Assembly: GCF_000401215.1 (NCBI RefSeq)
Contig: NZ_ASRV01000026.1
Location: forward strand, 1 to 43,290
Source: Clostridium sartagoforme AAU1
Lineage (GTDB): Bacteria; Bacillota; Clostridia; Clostridiales; Clostridiaceae
Length of the DNA: 43,290 nucleotides
Direction: 5' to 3'
Part shown: piece by piece, positions 18,545 through 27,018 of the stretch
How positions within the stretch are numbered: the stretch's first letter is position 1
How the letters are laid out: every line of letters starts with the position of its first letter
The notes under the pieces: model-generated
What the model was told of the DNA's origin: nothing
The model's database searches: none
Seen by the model: only the letters and a program-made list of their open reading frames with translations
Made by a program: the position numbers and the translations under genes

Positions 18545-18562
18545 ATTTTATCTTCACCTCTA

Positions 18563-19570
18563 CTACAATGTAATTTTTGATTGGGATTGTACAGAAGTCA
18601 AAACTACTACATTTACTATATCCTCTACTGAGCACCCTCTAGATAAATCATTTATAGGTTTAGCAAACCCTTGACATATCGGTCCTATAGCTTCAGCATT
18701 AGCAAATCTTTGTACAAGTTTGTATCCTATATTACCTGATTGCAAATCTGGAAATATTAAAACATTAGCTCTTCCAGCTACACTACTATTTGGTGCTTTT
18801 TGCTTTGCAACTTTTTGTACTATTGCAGAATCTAGCTGTAATTCTCCATCAATTAATAAATCTGGTCTCATATTCTTGGCTAATTCTGTTGCCATTCTTA
18901 CTTTCTCTACTGTTTCATGATCTGCTGATCCCATAGTTGAAAAACTTAACATTGCAACTTTTGGCTCTATTTTACAAACATTTCTTGCTGTATCTGCTGT
19001 TGCTATTGCTATTTCTGCAAGTTCTTTATAATCTGGATTTGGATTTACAGCACAATCAGCAAATAATAACATCCCTTCTTCTCCATAACATGAATTAGGA
19101 ACCATCATTATAAAGAAACTTGATACTACTGAAGCACCTTTTAAAGTTTTTATTACTTGAAGCCCTGGTCTTAGTAGATCTCCTGTTGTATGAATTGCTC
19201 CCGATACCATTCCATCCGCATCATTACATTTTACCATCATTGTACCAAAATATAGTGGATCCCTAACTATGCTTTTAGCTTTTTCTATAGTCACTCCCTT
19301 ATTTTTTCTTAACTCGTAAAACTTCTCTATATAATATTGAAGTTTATCTGATTTTTCTGGATCTATTATATCTATTTCATCAATATTTACATTTAATTTT
19401 TTTGCCTTATTTAAAATAGCTTCATAATTACCAATTAATATGGGATGTGCTACATTTATATCTTTTATTTTACTAGCAGCTAATATAGTTCTTTCTTCTT
19501 CTCCTTCTGGTAAAACAATCTTCTTTATATTTGATTTAGCAAGTTCATATAATTTATTTAAAAGTTCCAT
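18563..19570 (-). CDS. pta: Phosphate acetyltransferase
   Basis: A 335-residue short-form Pta converting acetyl-CoA and phosphate to acetyl phosphate. It contains the conserved GMVSGAIHTTGD (about 120-131), LSFSTMGSA (about 207-215) and FPDLQSGNIGYKLVQR (about 271-286) segments. The start follows GGGGGAAAG. It is 61 bases after the maoC stop, so it may be transcribed with the thiolase genes, from a weak promoter in that gap, or both. Confidence 0.97.
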   Translation of the reverse strand: MELLNKLYELAKSNIKKIVLPEGEEERTILAASKIKDINVAHPILIGNYEAILNKAKKLNVNIDEIDIIDPEKSDKLQYYIEKFYELRKNKGVTIEKAKSIVRDPLYFGTMMVKCNDADGMVSGAIHTTGDLLRPGLQVIKTLKGASVVSSFFIMMVPNSCYGEEGMLLFADCAVNPNPDYKELAEIAIATADTARNVCKIEPKVAMLSFSTMGSADHETVEKVRMATELAKNMRPDLLIDGELQLDSAIVQKVAKQKAPNSSVAGRANVLIFPDLQSGNIGYKLVQRFANAEAIGPICQGFAKPINDLSRGCSVEDIVNVVVLTSVQSQSKITL

Positions 19571-19596
19571 GTCTTTCCCCCTAATGTTAGGATATT

Positions 19597-19626
19597 TTTA
19601 TAAAAACTTTATATATAAGTTGTAAA
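19597..19626 (-). promoter_or_regulatory. Possible internal promoter before pta
   Basis: On the minus strand TTTACA (19621-19626), 18-base spacer, TATAAA (19597-19602). Such weak matches are common in AT-rich DNA; offered only because pta-ackA usually has its own expression. Confidence 0.3.
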
Positions 19627-19631
19627 AAATA

Positions 19632-20048
19632 TTATTTAGGAGGCATTACTACAGCCTTTCCTTTAACTACAACTTCACCTCTTTGATTTGTACAAATTGT
19701 TTCAAGAGTTATTCTATTTTTTTCTTCTAATCTTTCAATAACTTCTACTGTTGCTGTTATAGTATCTCCAAATCTAACTGGGGATGTAAATTTTAATTCC
19801 TGTGAAAGATATATAGTTCCTGGCCCTGGAAGTTGCATTCCAAGCACAGTTGATATATACCCAGCTGATAACATACCATGAGCTATTCTTCCCTTAAACA
19901 TAGTGTCTTTAGAATATTCTTCATTGAAATGTGCTGGATTTAAATCACCACTCACACCTCCAAATAAAATTACATCGGCCTCACATACTGTTCTGCTATA
20001 ACTAGATTTATCTCCTAAATTTATTTCATTTATAGTTTTACCTTTCAT
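19632..20048 (-). CDS. MaoC-type (R)-specific enoyl-CoA hydratase (PhaJ-like)
   Basis: A 138-residue hot-dog-fold protein with the hydratase-2 motif GGVSGDLNPAHF (30-41); catalytic D35 and H40 match the Asp-His pair of PhaJ. It interconverts crotonyl-CoA (or another 2-enoyl-CoA) with the (R)-3-hydroxyacyl-CoA. The length is that of single-domain PhaJ. It follows the thiolase by 21 bases in the same operon. The (R) stereochemistry matters: it matches FabG/PhaB at 21259 and differs from the (S)-specific Crt/Hbd route usual in butyrate-forming clostridia. That the substrate is C4 is inference from the neighbours. Confidence 0.85.
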   Translation of the reverse strand: MKGKTINEINLGDKSSYSRTVCEADVILFGGVSGDLNPAHFNEEYSKDTMFKGRIAHGMLSAGYISTVLGMQLPGPGTIYLSQELKFTSPVRFGDTITATVEVIERLEEKNRITLETICTNQRGEVVVKGKAVVMPPK

Positions 20049-20069
20049 ATTAATACTCTCCTCCTATTA

Positions 20070-21248
20070 CTATCTTTCAACTAATATTGCTGTTCCCATT
20101 CCTCCACCTATGCAAAGTGTGGCTAATCCTTTTTTAGCATCTCTTCTTTGCATTTCATGAAGTAATGTAACTACTATTCTGGCACCTGAACAACCTATAG
20201 GATGTCCTAATGCTATTGCTCCGCCATTTACATTAACTTTAGATAAATCTAATTCTAAATCATTGACTACTGAAATTGATTGTGCTGCAAAGGCTTCATT
20301 AGCTTCAATTAAATCTAAATCCTTTACTGTCCAATTTGCCTTTTTTAAAGCATTTCTAGTTGCTGGCACAGGTCCATAGCCCATTATTGATGGATCTACT
20401 CCCGCTGATCCATATCCTCTTATCGTTGCTAATGGTTTTAATCCTAAATTATCTGCTTTTTCTTTACTCATTACTATAAGAATAGCGGCTCCATCATTGA
20501 TTCCTGATGAATTTCCTGCAGTTACAGTACCCTCTTTCTTAAAAGCAGTTTTTAACTTACTTAATTTCTCTAAAGTTACGCCTGACTTTATATACTCATC
20601 TTTATCAAATATACTAGGTTCTCCCTTTTTATTTGGAATTTCAATTTTAACTATTTCCTCATTAAATTTTCCTAACTTTTGAGCTTCTATTGCCTTTCTT
20701 TGGCTTTCTACGGCAAATTTGTCTTGTTCTTCTCTTGATATGTTCCATTTTTCTGCTATATTTTCTGCTGTTATACCCATGTGATATTTATTAAAAGCAT
20801 CTGTTAATCCATCTTCTATCATCGTATCTACTAATTTCCCATGTCCCATTCTTTGTCCAAACCTAGCTGAAGGAATTATATATGGGGCATTACTCATACT
20901 TTCAGTTCCTCCGCATAAAATCACATCAGCATCTCCTAGCATGATTTCTTGTACTGCTAAGGTAATTGATCTGAGCCCTGATCCACAAAGTTTATTTAAT
21001 GTCATACTTGGTACTTCAACTGGAATTCCTGACTTTACTGATATTTGTCTTGCTATATTTTGCCCAAGCCCACTCCCAAGAACATTTCCTATTAATACTT
21101 CATTTATTTCTTCTGGGTTTATCTTTGCTCTCTTTATAGCTTCCTTAGCTGCAAATACTCCTAAATCTACAGCAGTAAACTTAGATAAACTTCCTCCAAA
21201 ACTTCCAATTGGAGTTCTTACTGCTGATACTATAACTACATCTCTCAT
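20070..21248 (-). CDS. Acetyl-CoA acetyltransferase (thiolase)
   Basis: A 392-residue type II thiolase that cleaves acetoacetyl-CoA to two acetyl-CoA, or the reverse. The acylated cysteine is C88 in [11 protein letters not shown]; the [10 protein letters not shown] histidine and CIGGGMGTA cysteine near the C-terminus complete the active site. The ATG at 21246-21248 is 6 bases after AGGAGG; an ATG two codons earlier touches the ribosome binding site. It lies immediately after fabG and before the hydratase. Its co-location with an NAD-type reductase, CoA-transferase and pta-ackA suggests a catabolic direction. It may be a second copy besides the main thlA elsewhere in the genome. Confidence 0.93.
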   Translation of the reverse strand: MRDVVIVSAVRTPIGSFGGSLSKFTAVDLGVFAAKEAIKRAKINPEEINEVLIGNVLGSGLGQNIARQISVKSGIPVEVPSMTLNKLCGSGLRSITLAVQEIMLGDADVILCGGTESMSNAPYIIPSARFGQRMGHGKLVDTMIEDGLTDAFNKYHMGITAENIAEKWNISREEQDKFAVESQRKAIEAQKLGKFNEEIVKIEIPNKKGEPSIFDKDEYIKSGVTLEKLSKLKTAFKKEGTVTAGNSSGINDGAAILIVMSKEKADNLGLKPLATIRGYGSAGVDPSIMGYGPVPATRNALKKANWTVKDLDLIEANEAFAAQSISVVNDLELDLSKVNVNGGAIALGHPIGCSGARIVVTLLHEMQRRDAKKGLATLCIGGGMGTAILVER

Positions 21249-21258
21249 ATTCATCCTC

Positions 21259-21981
21259 CTACAATCTCATTCCACCATTAACTGATAAATTATGTCCTGT
21301 TATATATGATGATTCATCACTAGCTAAGAATAAAACCGCATTTGCAATTTCCTCTGGCTCTCCAAGTCTTCCAAGCATAGTTTTTCCTCTCATATTCTCT
21401 AATACCTTTTCTGGTACAGTTTTCATCATATCTGTATTTATATAGCCGGGTGCTACTGAATTAACTCTTACCTTTGCCCCTTTTCTTGCAAATTCCTTAG
21501 CCCAAGTCTTTGTCATTCCTATTACACCTGCTTTTGTTGCAGCATAATTAGTTTGTCCAACATTACCATACTCACCAACTATAGATGCTATATTAATTAT
21601 TGAACCTATCCCTTGTTCCATCATGTGAGGTCCTACTAATTGTGCAATATTAAATAATCCCTTTAAATTAACATTTATAACTAAATCCCACATTTCTTCT
21701 GTCATTTTTTGGATTAATGCATCTCTAGTTATACCTGCATTATTAACTAAAATATCTACTCGTCCAAATTTCTCTGTTATAGTATCAAAAAATACTTTTA
21801 TTCCATTTCTATCGGTAACGTTTACTTCATATCCATATATATTCTTATTCTCATAAGGTAACTTATTCATATCAACAGCTATTACCTTAGCCCCTTCTCT
21901 AGCAAATGTCTCTGCAATACATCTTCCAATTCCTTGAGATGCTCCTGTAACTATAGCAACTTTATTTTCTAATCTTAACAT
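21259..21981 (-). CDS. SDR-family 3-oxoacyl-ACP/acetoacetyl-CoA reductase (FabG/PhaB-like)
   Basis: A 240-residue short-chain dehydrogenase. TGASQGIG (12-19), NNAG (80-83), and the catalytic S133, Y146 and K150 are intact. The second strand ends VIAVDMN, with an acidic D37 where NADPH-using FabG has small or basic residues, so NAD(H) is the likely cofactor. That favours oxidation of (R)-3-hydroxyacyl-CoA in catabolism, although annotation by similarity would say FabG of fatty-acid synthesis. It heads the fabG-thiolase-maoC unit; a TetR-type inverted repeat (21998-22015) sits just upstream of its GGAGGG ribosome binding site. Confidence 0.85.
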   Translation of the reverse strand: MLRLENKVAIVTGASQGIGRCIAETFAREGAKVIAVDMNKLPYENKNIYGYEVNVTDRNGIKVFFDTITEKFGRVDILVNNAGITRDALIQKMTEEMWDLVINVNLKGLFNIAQLVGPHMMEQGIGSIINIASIVGEYGNVGQTNYAATKAGVIGMTKTWAKEFARKGAKVRVNSVAPGYINTDMMKTVPEKVLENMRGKTMLGRLGEPEEIANAVLFLASDESSYITGHNLSVNGGMRL

Positions 21982-21997
21982 TTTAACCCTCCATATT

Positions 21998-22015
21998 TGT
22001 AAGTACTTACTTACA
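21998..22015 (-). promoter_or_regulatory. TetR-type operator 1, before fabG
   Basis: TGTAAG-TACTTA-CTTACA: perfect 6-base half-sites in inverted orientation around a 6-base spacer. It lies 17 bases before the fabG start. Three further copies with the same geometry are at 22730-22747, 30739-30756 and 38961-38978. Confidence 0.75.
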
Positions 22016-22024
22016 TATTGTTTT

Positions 22025-22060
22025 AAAAAAATTAATCCTTCCTTTTGGAGTAAGATTAAT
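22025..22060 (-). terminator. Terminator of tetR
   Basis: On the minus strand ATTAATCTT pairs with AGGATTAAT, TCC pairs with GGA inside after a 2-base bulge, with a loop of four A and then seven T. It separates tetR from the fabG unit. No clear -35/-10 pair can be seen between it and fabG, so the fabG promoter is unclear. Confidence 0.75.
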
Positions 22061-22121
22061 TAATTTTATTTATTAATATATTTTTTAAATTTTGTATGAA
22101 TTTCTAATTGTAGAATATTGA

Positions 22122-22697
22122 TTATAATTTATATAATGCAATAAATTGTCTTGTATGTTCTTTAACTAAATCTTCCCATGATATTTTTGTTATGGTGTTA
22201 TCACTTAATAGCTCAACTGTAAATGCTCCTAAAAGGCTATTAATTAATGTTACAGCCATTATCTCCGGATTTCCCTTTGTTATATTTTCTTCATTTAATT
22301 TTATAAAGTATTCAATAAGAACACTTATTAACTTTCTTGAAAGCTTAAGTCTAACAAAATCTTTTTCATTATCTGCAAGCTTCATTTGAACTTTATAAAG
22401 CTTAGTATTTTGAACAAGTAAATCATAAATTCTCTTTGAAATTAACATCATACTATCTTCAAAATTTAATTCTTCTGTATCATTTAATATATAATCAACA
22501 TGAGAATCTACTACATAATGTTCCGTAGTTACTTGAAACAAGTTACTTTTTGACCCAAAATGCCTAAAAATAGTTAATTCATTTACTCCTGCTTCCTCTG
22601 CTATTTGCTTTGTTGTAGTCGGATAATATCCCTGCTCAGAAAATAACTTTAATGCCACTTTCATTATCTTTTTACTTGTATCATTGTTGTATTTCAT
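22122..22697 (-). CDS. TetR/AcrR-family transcriptional regulator
   Basis: A 191-residue repressor with the N-terminal helix-turn-helix domain (about 8-54: ALKLFSEQGYYPTTTKQIAEEAGVNELTIFRHF) and an all-helical C-terminal ligand domain. It lies inside the operon cluster it probably controls, between the hydrolase and fabG. Its promoter (22764-22793) carries the TGTAAG-type inverted repeat a few bases past the expected start site, so autoregulation is likely. An acyl-CoA or hydroxy acid is the plausible inducer, as in FadR/PhaR-like TetR proteins, but nothing in the sequence fixes it. The ATG follows AAAGGGAG. Confidence 0.88.
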   Translation of the reverse strand: MKYNNDTSKKIMKVALKLFSEQGYYPTTTKQIAEEAGVNELTIFRHFGSKSNLFQVTTEHYVVDSHVDYILNDTEELNFEDSMMLISKRIYDLLVQNTKLYKVQMKLADNEKDFVRLKLSRKLISVLIEYFIKLNEENITKGNPEIMAVTLINSLLGAFTVELLSDNTITKISWEDLVKEHTRQFIALYKL

Positions 22698-22729
22698 TAT
22701 TTTTCTCCCTTTCAGCAGTTTAGTTATAT

Positions 22730-22747
22730 AGTAAGTACTCCCTTACA
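22730..22747 (-). promoter_or_regulatory. TetR-type operator 2, in the tetR 5' region
   Basis: AGTAAG-TACTCC-CTTACA (plus strand), one mismatch to the perfect half-sites. It lies downstream of the tetR -10, within the first transcribed bases, a typical autorepression position. Confidence 0.72.
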
Positions 22748-22763
22748 TTCTTTATATTACTAT

Positions 22764-22793
22764 ATTATACTATTTTTATTTCTTTCTCAACAA
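22764..22793 (-). promoter_or_regulatory. Promoter of tetR
   Basis: On the minus strand TTGTTG (22788-22793), 18-base spacer, TATAAT (22764-22769), overlapping the last codons of the upstream hydrolase gene. Confidence 0.55.
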
Positions 22794-23580
22794 ATAAATA
22801 TCCTTTTAATATGTTAATAAATTCATTAGGCTTTTCATACATAGATGCATGCCCACATTCTCTTATTAATATATATTGGGAATTAGGAATACCTTTGTAA
22901 ATATCCTCCTGCTCTGCAACTGGAGTTATAAAATCATATTCACTGCTTACTATTAATGTACTTATATCAATTTTATTTAGCTTTTCTTTAACATCATATC
23001 CTTCTGCACTTTTTATAAGTCTTATCATCGATATAAGAAAGTCTTCTTTAAATACTTTATATAAAATTTTTCTTCTTTTATTCATCCAATCTATATTTTT
23101 ATTATAAAAACTTGGTGAATATATTATTGGTATTGTTACATTATAAAATGTTTCTGCATCTTTTGTTTCCGCTGCATTAATCCATCCTCTTCCAATATCT
23201 TGGAGCCATGAATTTGTGTTACTTGTAGTGTTAAATAATATTAATTTATTTAATAAATTTTTGTACTTTAGTGCAAATTGAAGTGCTACTTCTCCTCCAT
23301 AGGATATTCCGAATAAATTAATTTTATTTAATTCTAGTTTATCTATTACTGCCTTGACTACTTCAACTTGTAAATCTTGTTTGTATAAGCTATCCATTTT
23401 GTCTGATTTTCCTTGATCTAGAAAATCTAAAAGTACAACTTTATTATTTCTACTGAGTTCTGGAATAAAAGCTTTCCAACTCATATGTGACATCATTATA
23501 CCATTTAAAATTACTATAACTTCTCCTTCTCCATGAACTTCATAATAAATGTTTTTTTCATTATATTTTATAAAAGGCAT
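22765..23580 (-). CDS. Alpha/beta hydrolase (3-oxoadipate enol-lactonase/esterase-like)
   Basis: A 271-residue alpha/beta hydrolase. The nucleophile elbow is GISYGG (91-96) with S93; the acid is probably the Asp in SSEYDFITP and the base the His in ECGHAS. There is no signal peptide, so it acts in the cytoplasm. It follows the CoA-transferase by 24 bases and shares its operon. It may hydrolyse an ester or lactone of the imported acid, for example a hydroxybutyrate dimer; this comes from context only. It is not a close relative of the hydrolase at 38051, which has GWSTGG. Confidence 0.8.
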   Translation of the reverse strand: MPFIKYNEKNIYYEVHGEGEVIVILNGIMMSHMSWKAFIPELSRNNKVVLLDFLDQGKSDKMDSLYKQDLQVEVVKAVIDKLELNKINLFGISYGGEVALQFALKYKNLLNKLILFNTTSNTNSWLQDIGRGWINAAETKDAETFYNVTIPIIYSPSFYNKNIDWMNKRRKILYKVFKEDFLISMIRLIKSAEGYDVKEKLNKIDISTLIVSSEYDFITPVAEQEDIYKGIPNSQYILIRECGHASMYEKPNEFINILKGYLFVEKEIKIV

Positions 23581-23604
23581 ATTAACACCCCCAATTAAAC
23601 TTTT

Positions 23605-24936
23605 CTAAATTAGACCTAGCCTCTTTGCACTATTTAAAAGTTCTTCCTTAAATTTTGGATGAGCTATATTTATTAATCTATAAACTCTCTCACTAATAGT
23701 AGTTCCTCTTAATTCTGCTATTCCATATTCAGTAACAACCATATCAACATCATTTCTTGATAAACTTACGGCTGCCCCTGGTTTTAAAAATGGAACTATT
23801 TTCGATATTTCTTCTCTTTCACCAGTGTCCTTTTTTTTAACCATAGCTGTTGAATACAAAGCTATAAAAGAACGTCCATTTTTTGATCTTTGTGCTCCTA
23901 TTGCTGTATCTGCTTGTCCGCCAGTTCCGCTAAATTGTATTGTTCCTATTGATTCTGACGCACATTGTCCTGTTAAGTCTATTTCTATTGTTGTATTTAT
24001 AGAAACTTGATTATCATTTAATCCAATTATATATGGATCATTTGTCCAATGTCCATCCATTATCATAACTGATGGATTATCATTTATAAAGTCATACAAT
24101 TCTTTTGTTCCAAGAGCAAAAGCTGCTATATGTTTTCCTTTATATAAATTTTTATTTTTGCCATTTACTGCACCTGATTTTACAAGTTTCATCATACCTG
24201 TTGTAAACATTTCTGTATGAATTCCCAAGTCCTTTTTGTTAACTAATGAAGCTGCAACTGCATTAGGTATTCCACCAATTCCTAGTTGAATACAATCACC
24301 ATCATTAATCCTATCTGATATAAACTTACCTATCCTTAAATCTTTTTCATTTGGCTCAACATCTAAAAGTTCTGGAACATCATAATTTGTTTCTATCATA
24401 TAATCTATATCATTTATATGAACCTCTACATCTCCAAAGGTTCTTGGATAGTTTGGATTTATCTCTAAAATTACTAACTCTGCTTCCTCTATCATTCTTT
24501 TTTCATATACATTACTTAAGGATAAAGAAACATATCCATGTTTATCTGGCATAGTTGCAGTTCCTATAAATATATTTGGCCTTTTATGAACTAATCTTTT
24601 TATTGCGGCTAAATGTAAATGGTTGGGTATAAATGAAATATTTCCATTCCCATGTGCTTTTCTCATTGCTGCGGTATAAAACCATCCATCCATTTTAAAT
24701 GATTCTTTATAGCTTGGATTTATAAAATATTCTGCCATTTCTATAGGTAAGCATGTTGTTACTGTAACATCTTTCACTCTATCAGATATATTATGCAAAT
24801 TTCTTAATATTTCTCTTGGTTCTGCTGCTGCAAGAGCAGAAACTATAATATCTCCAGTTTTTATTTTGCCTAATGCCTCTTCAATAGTTATATATTTCCC
24901 ATTAATTACGTCTTTTGATTTAACTGTTTGTAACAT
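23605..24936 (-). CDS. Acetyl-CoA hydrolase/transferase family CoA-transferase
   Basis: A 443-residue class I CoA-transferase of the Cat1/Cat2/AbfT (4-hydroxybutyrate and butyryl-CoA:acetate) group. The catalytic glutamate is E242 in GIHTEMF, followed by the oxyanion loop GIGGIPNAVA (219-228) and the GTGGQADTAIGA CoA-binding loop. It moves CoA from acetyl-CoA to a short carboxylic or hydroxy acid. Here it is the likely activation step for the acid imported by the Liv-type transporter encoded just upstream. A strong hairpin separates it from the solute-binding-protein gene. The substrate cannot be read from the sequence; C4 acids are the family norm. Confidence 0.88.
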   Translation of the reverse strand: MLQTVKSKDVINGKYITIEEALGKIKTGDIIVSALAAAEPREILRNLHNISDRVKDVTVTTCLPIEMAEYFINPSYKESFKMDGWFYTAAMRKAHGNGNISFIPNHLHLAAIKRLVHKRPNIFIGTATMPDKHGYVSLSLSNVYEKRMIEEAELVILEINPNYPRTFGDVEVHINDIDYMIETNYDVPELLDVEPNEKDLRIGKFISDRINDGDCIQLGIGGIPNAVAASLVNKKDLGIHTEMFTTGMMKLVKSGAVNGKNKNLYKGKHIAAFALGTKELYDFINDNPSVMIMDGHWTNDPYIIGLNDNQVSINTTIEIDLTGQCASESIGTIQFSGTGGQADTAIGAQRSKNGRSFIALYSTAMVKKKDTGEREEISKIVPFLKPGAAVSLSRNDVDMVVTEYGIAELRGTTISERVYRLINIAHPKFKEELLNSAKRLGLI

Positions 24937-24963
24937 ATTAAACCCTCCTATAAGTTTTTTATA

Positions 24964-25002
24964 CTATCAGCCAAGATTTCTTATGTGTTTCTTGGCTGAT
25001 AG
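24964..25002 (-). other. Intercistronic 13-bp hairpin between livK and the CoA-transferase gene
   Basis: CTATCAGCCAAGA and TCTTGGCTGATAG form a perfect 13-bp stem with a 13-base loop. No T-tract follows on the minus strand, so it is more likely a 3' stabiliser or partial stop that raises binding-protein levels over downstream genes. Confidence 0.7.
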
Positions 25003-25020
25003 ACAAAACATAAAGATAAT

Positions 25021-26235
25021 TTATTTTCCTAATATATCATTTATACTCTTAAATCCAATATATGGAGACCAACCTATTGCACTTTTTATATCCATTTTTA
25101 CTAAAGACATTTCTTGTGTACCAAGTCTCTTGCCATCCGCAAAATCTATGTTACCTCCAAAAGGATTCTTTATTGGCTCTTTTTCCATAGCCTTTATATA
25201 ATTTTCCCAAGTTATTTCTCCATCGACTTTTTCTAAGCCTTTTACAAAGAAATCAGCCGCTATCCAACCAGTCATAGCATACGCATTTGCTGAAAAATCT
25301 TCAGTTGATGCTTGTTTAACCCATTTTTGAAATTCTGCCATTGCTGGAGTTGTTACATCTACCCAACAATTACTATAAATTTCAAATTTATCAGCTACAT
25401 CTGATTTTATTGCTTCAACCATTGTTTTATCGCCATTTACGTAAGTAGTTATAGCTGGTTTTGTATTTCCTTGCTTAGCTAGTTCTTTAGCTATTTGAGG
25501 GAAAGTTCCTTGAATCCCAGCTATTATTATTGCATCTACATCTGAGTTCTTAATTTTAGTTACTGCTGCTGAAACATCTTCTGCTCCTGGCGCAACTTGC
25601 TCACTTATAACTTCAACTCCGCCCATGTTTTTAGCTTCTGTTTCAACACCCTTAACTAAATCCTTACCTGCATCATCATTAGTGTAGATTACACCTATTT
25701 TGTCTGCCTTAAATTCTCCCTTTGCCCAAGCAGCCATTATACGACCTTCCATTGGATATACAGGTTGTACTGGAAATATATTATCGCCTTCACCTTTTGT
25801 AGCATTTTCGTTATATAATATTCCTGTACCTGTAGCAAAATAAACTGAAGGGATACCTATTTCTTTAAGGTCATCTAGTGTTGCTCCTACAACTGGAGTT
25901 CCAAAGTGCCCTACTATAGCAAATACTTTCTCATCATTTACAAGCTTATCTAAAATAGCTTTTCCTTTTTCTGGATTGAACTCGTCATCTTGATGAACAT
26001 ATTCTATTTTTCTTCCTTTAACTCCTCCCCCTTCATTTACCATCTTAAAGTAAGCTTCAATACCAGCTTTAAATGGAACTCCTACTGGAGCAAATGCTCC
26101 TGAAGTAGCTATACTATTTCCTACCTTTATTGATGTTTCAGTAACACCTTGTGCTGCTTCCTCTTTTTTGCCACAACCAGCAAAAGTCATTGTTAAAGTA
26201 AGCGAAGCTAAAAGCAATGCAATTTTTTTTCTCAT
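25021..26235 (-). CDS. Liv-type ABC transporter, solute-binding lipoprotein
   Basis: A 404-residue periplasmic-binding-type lipoprotein of the branched-chain amino acid (HAAT) family. The signal ends in the lipobox TFAGC (C at about 22), then GKKEEA and the mature start ETSIKVGNSIATSGAF. The start is ATG 26233-26235, 5 bases after GGAGGG; an upstream ATG overlaps the ribosome binding site. HAAT binding proteins take branched-chain or aromatic amino acids, amides, or short carboxylates, and the label leucine-binding is often wrong. Next to a CoA-transferase and thiolase module, a carboxylate or hydroxy acid is more likely here than leucine. It is the fifth transporter gene of the operon. Confidence 0.9.
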   Translation of the reverse strand: MRKKIALLLASLTLTMTFAGCGKKEEAAQGVTETSIKVGNSIATSGAFAPVGVPFKAGIEAYFKMVNEGGGVKGRKIEYVHQDDEFNPEKGKAILDKLVNDEKVFAIVGHFGTPVVGATLDDLKEIGIPSVYFATGTGILYNENATKGEGDNIFPVQPVYPMEGRIMAAWAKGEFKADKIGVIYTNDDAGKDLVKGVETEAKNMGGVEVISEQVAPGAEDVSAAVTKIKNSDVDAIIIAGIQGTFPQIAKELAKQGNTKPAITTYVNGDKTMVEAIKSDVADKFEIYSNCWVDVTTPAMAEFQKWVKQASTEDFSANAYAMTGWIAADFFVKGLEKVDGEITWENYIKAMEKEPIKNPFGGNIDFADGKRLGTQEMSLVKMDIKSAIGWSPYIGFKSINDILGK

Positions 26236-26297
26236 AAAAATTCCCTCCATACATTATTTTTATTTTTAATTATATTAAGGATTACTCCCTAAAAACT

Positions 26298-27017
26298 TTA
26301 CTCTCCTCCAAGATAAGCCTCTAATAATCTCTTATCTTGAATTAATTCACCAGCTTTTCCTTTCATATTTATTTCTCCAACCTCTAATACATAAGCATAG
26401 TCCGCTATCTTTAATGTTTGAAGAGCATTTTGCTCAATTATTAGCACCGTTGTTCCTTCTTGATTTATCTCTTTTACAATTTCAAATATATTTTTTACTA
26501 TAAGTGGAGCTAATCCTAAAGATGGCTCATCTAAAAGTAGTAGCTTTGGACTTGCCATTAGTGCTCTTGCTATTGCAAGCATTTGTTGCTCTCCTCCACT
26601 TAAGGTTCCTGCTATTTGTTTTCTTCTTTCTTTTAATATTGGAAAATATCTATATACTCTTTCAAAATTGCGTTCTATTTCTTTTTTCTTCTTTACTGTA
26701 AATGCACCTATTCTTAAATTTTCTTCAACTGTTATATCAGGAAAAACTTGTCTCCCTTCTGGTGATTGAACGATTCCTAAAGATGTAATTTTTTCTGCTG
26801 ATAAATTAGTTATGTTTTTTTCACAAAACTCTATACTTCCACTTTCTGCTTCTACTATTCCAGATATAGTCTTTAAAGTAGTTGTTTTACCAGCACCATT
26901 TGCTCCAAGTAAGGCAACTATTTGGCCTTCTGGAACCTCTATATCTATTCCTTTTAAGGCTTTTATACTTCCATAAGAAACAGTAAGATTATTAATTTTT
27001 AACACTATTTTATCCAT
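26298..27017 (-). CDS. Liv-type ABC transporter ATP-binding protein (LivF-like)
   Basis: A 239-residue ATPase. Walker A GANGAGKTT (34-42), signature LSGGEQQM (about 139-146), Walker B LLLLDEPSLGL (about 158-168). It carries the LivF subtype phrases QSPEGRQVFPDITVEENL. It starts 1 base after livG and pairs with it at the membrane. Confidence 0.93.
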   Translation of the reverse strand: MDKIVLKINNLTVSYGSIKALKGIDIEVPEGQIVALLGANGAGKTTTLKTISGIVEAESGSIEFCEKNITNLSAEKITSLGIVQSPEGRQVFPDITVEENLRIGAFTVKKKKEIERNFERVYRYFPILKERRKQIAGTLSGGEQQMLAIARALMASPKLLLLDEPSLGLAPLIVKNIFEIVKEINQEGTTVLIIEQNALQTLKIADYAYVLEVGEINMKGKAGELIQDKRLLEAYLGGE

Positions 27018-27018
27018 C

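Noticed and set aside
19632..24936. Standard butyrate (bcs) operon
   Set aside because: No crt, bcd, etfBA or hbd is present; the hydratase and reductase are of the (R)-specific kinds.
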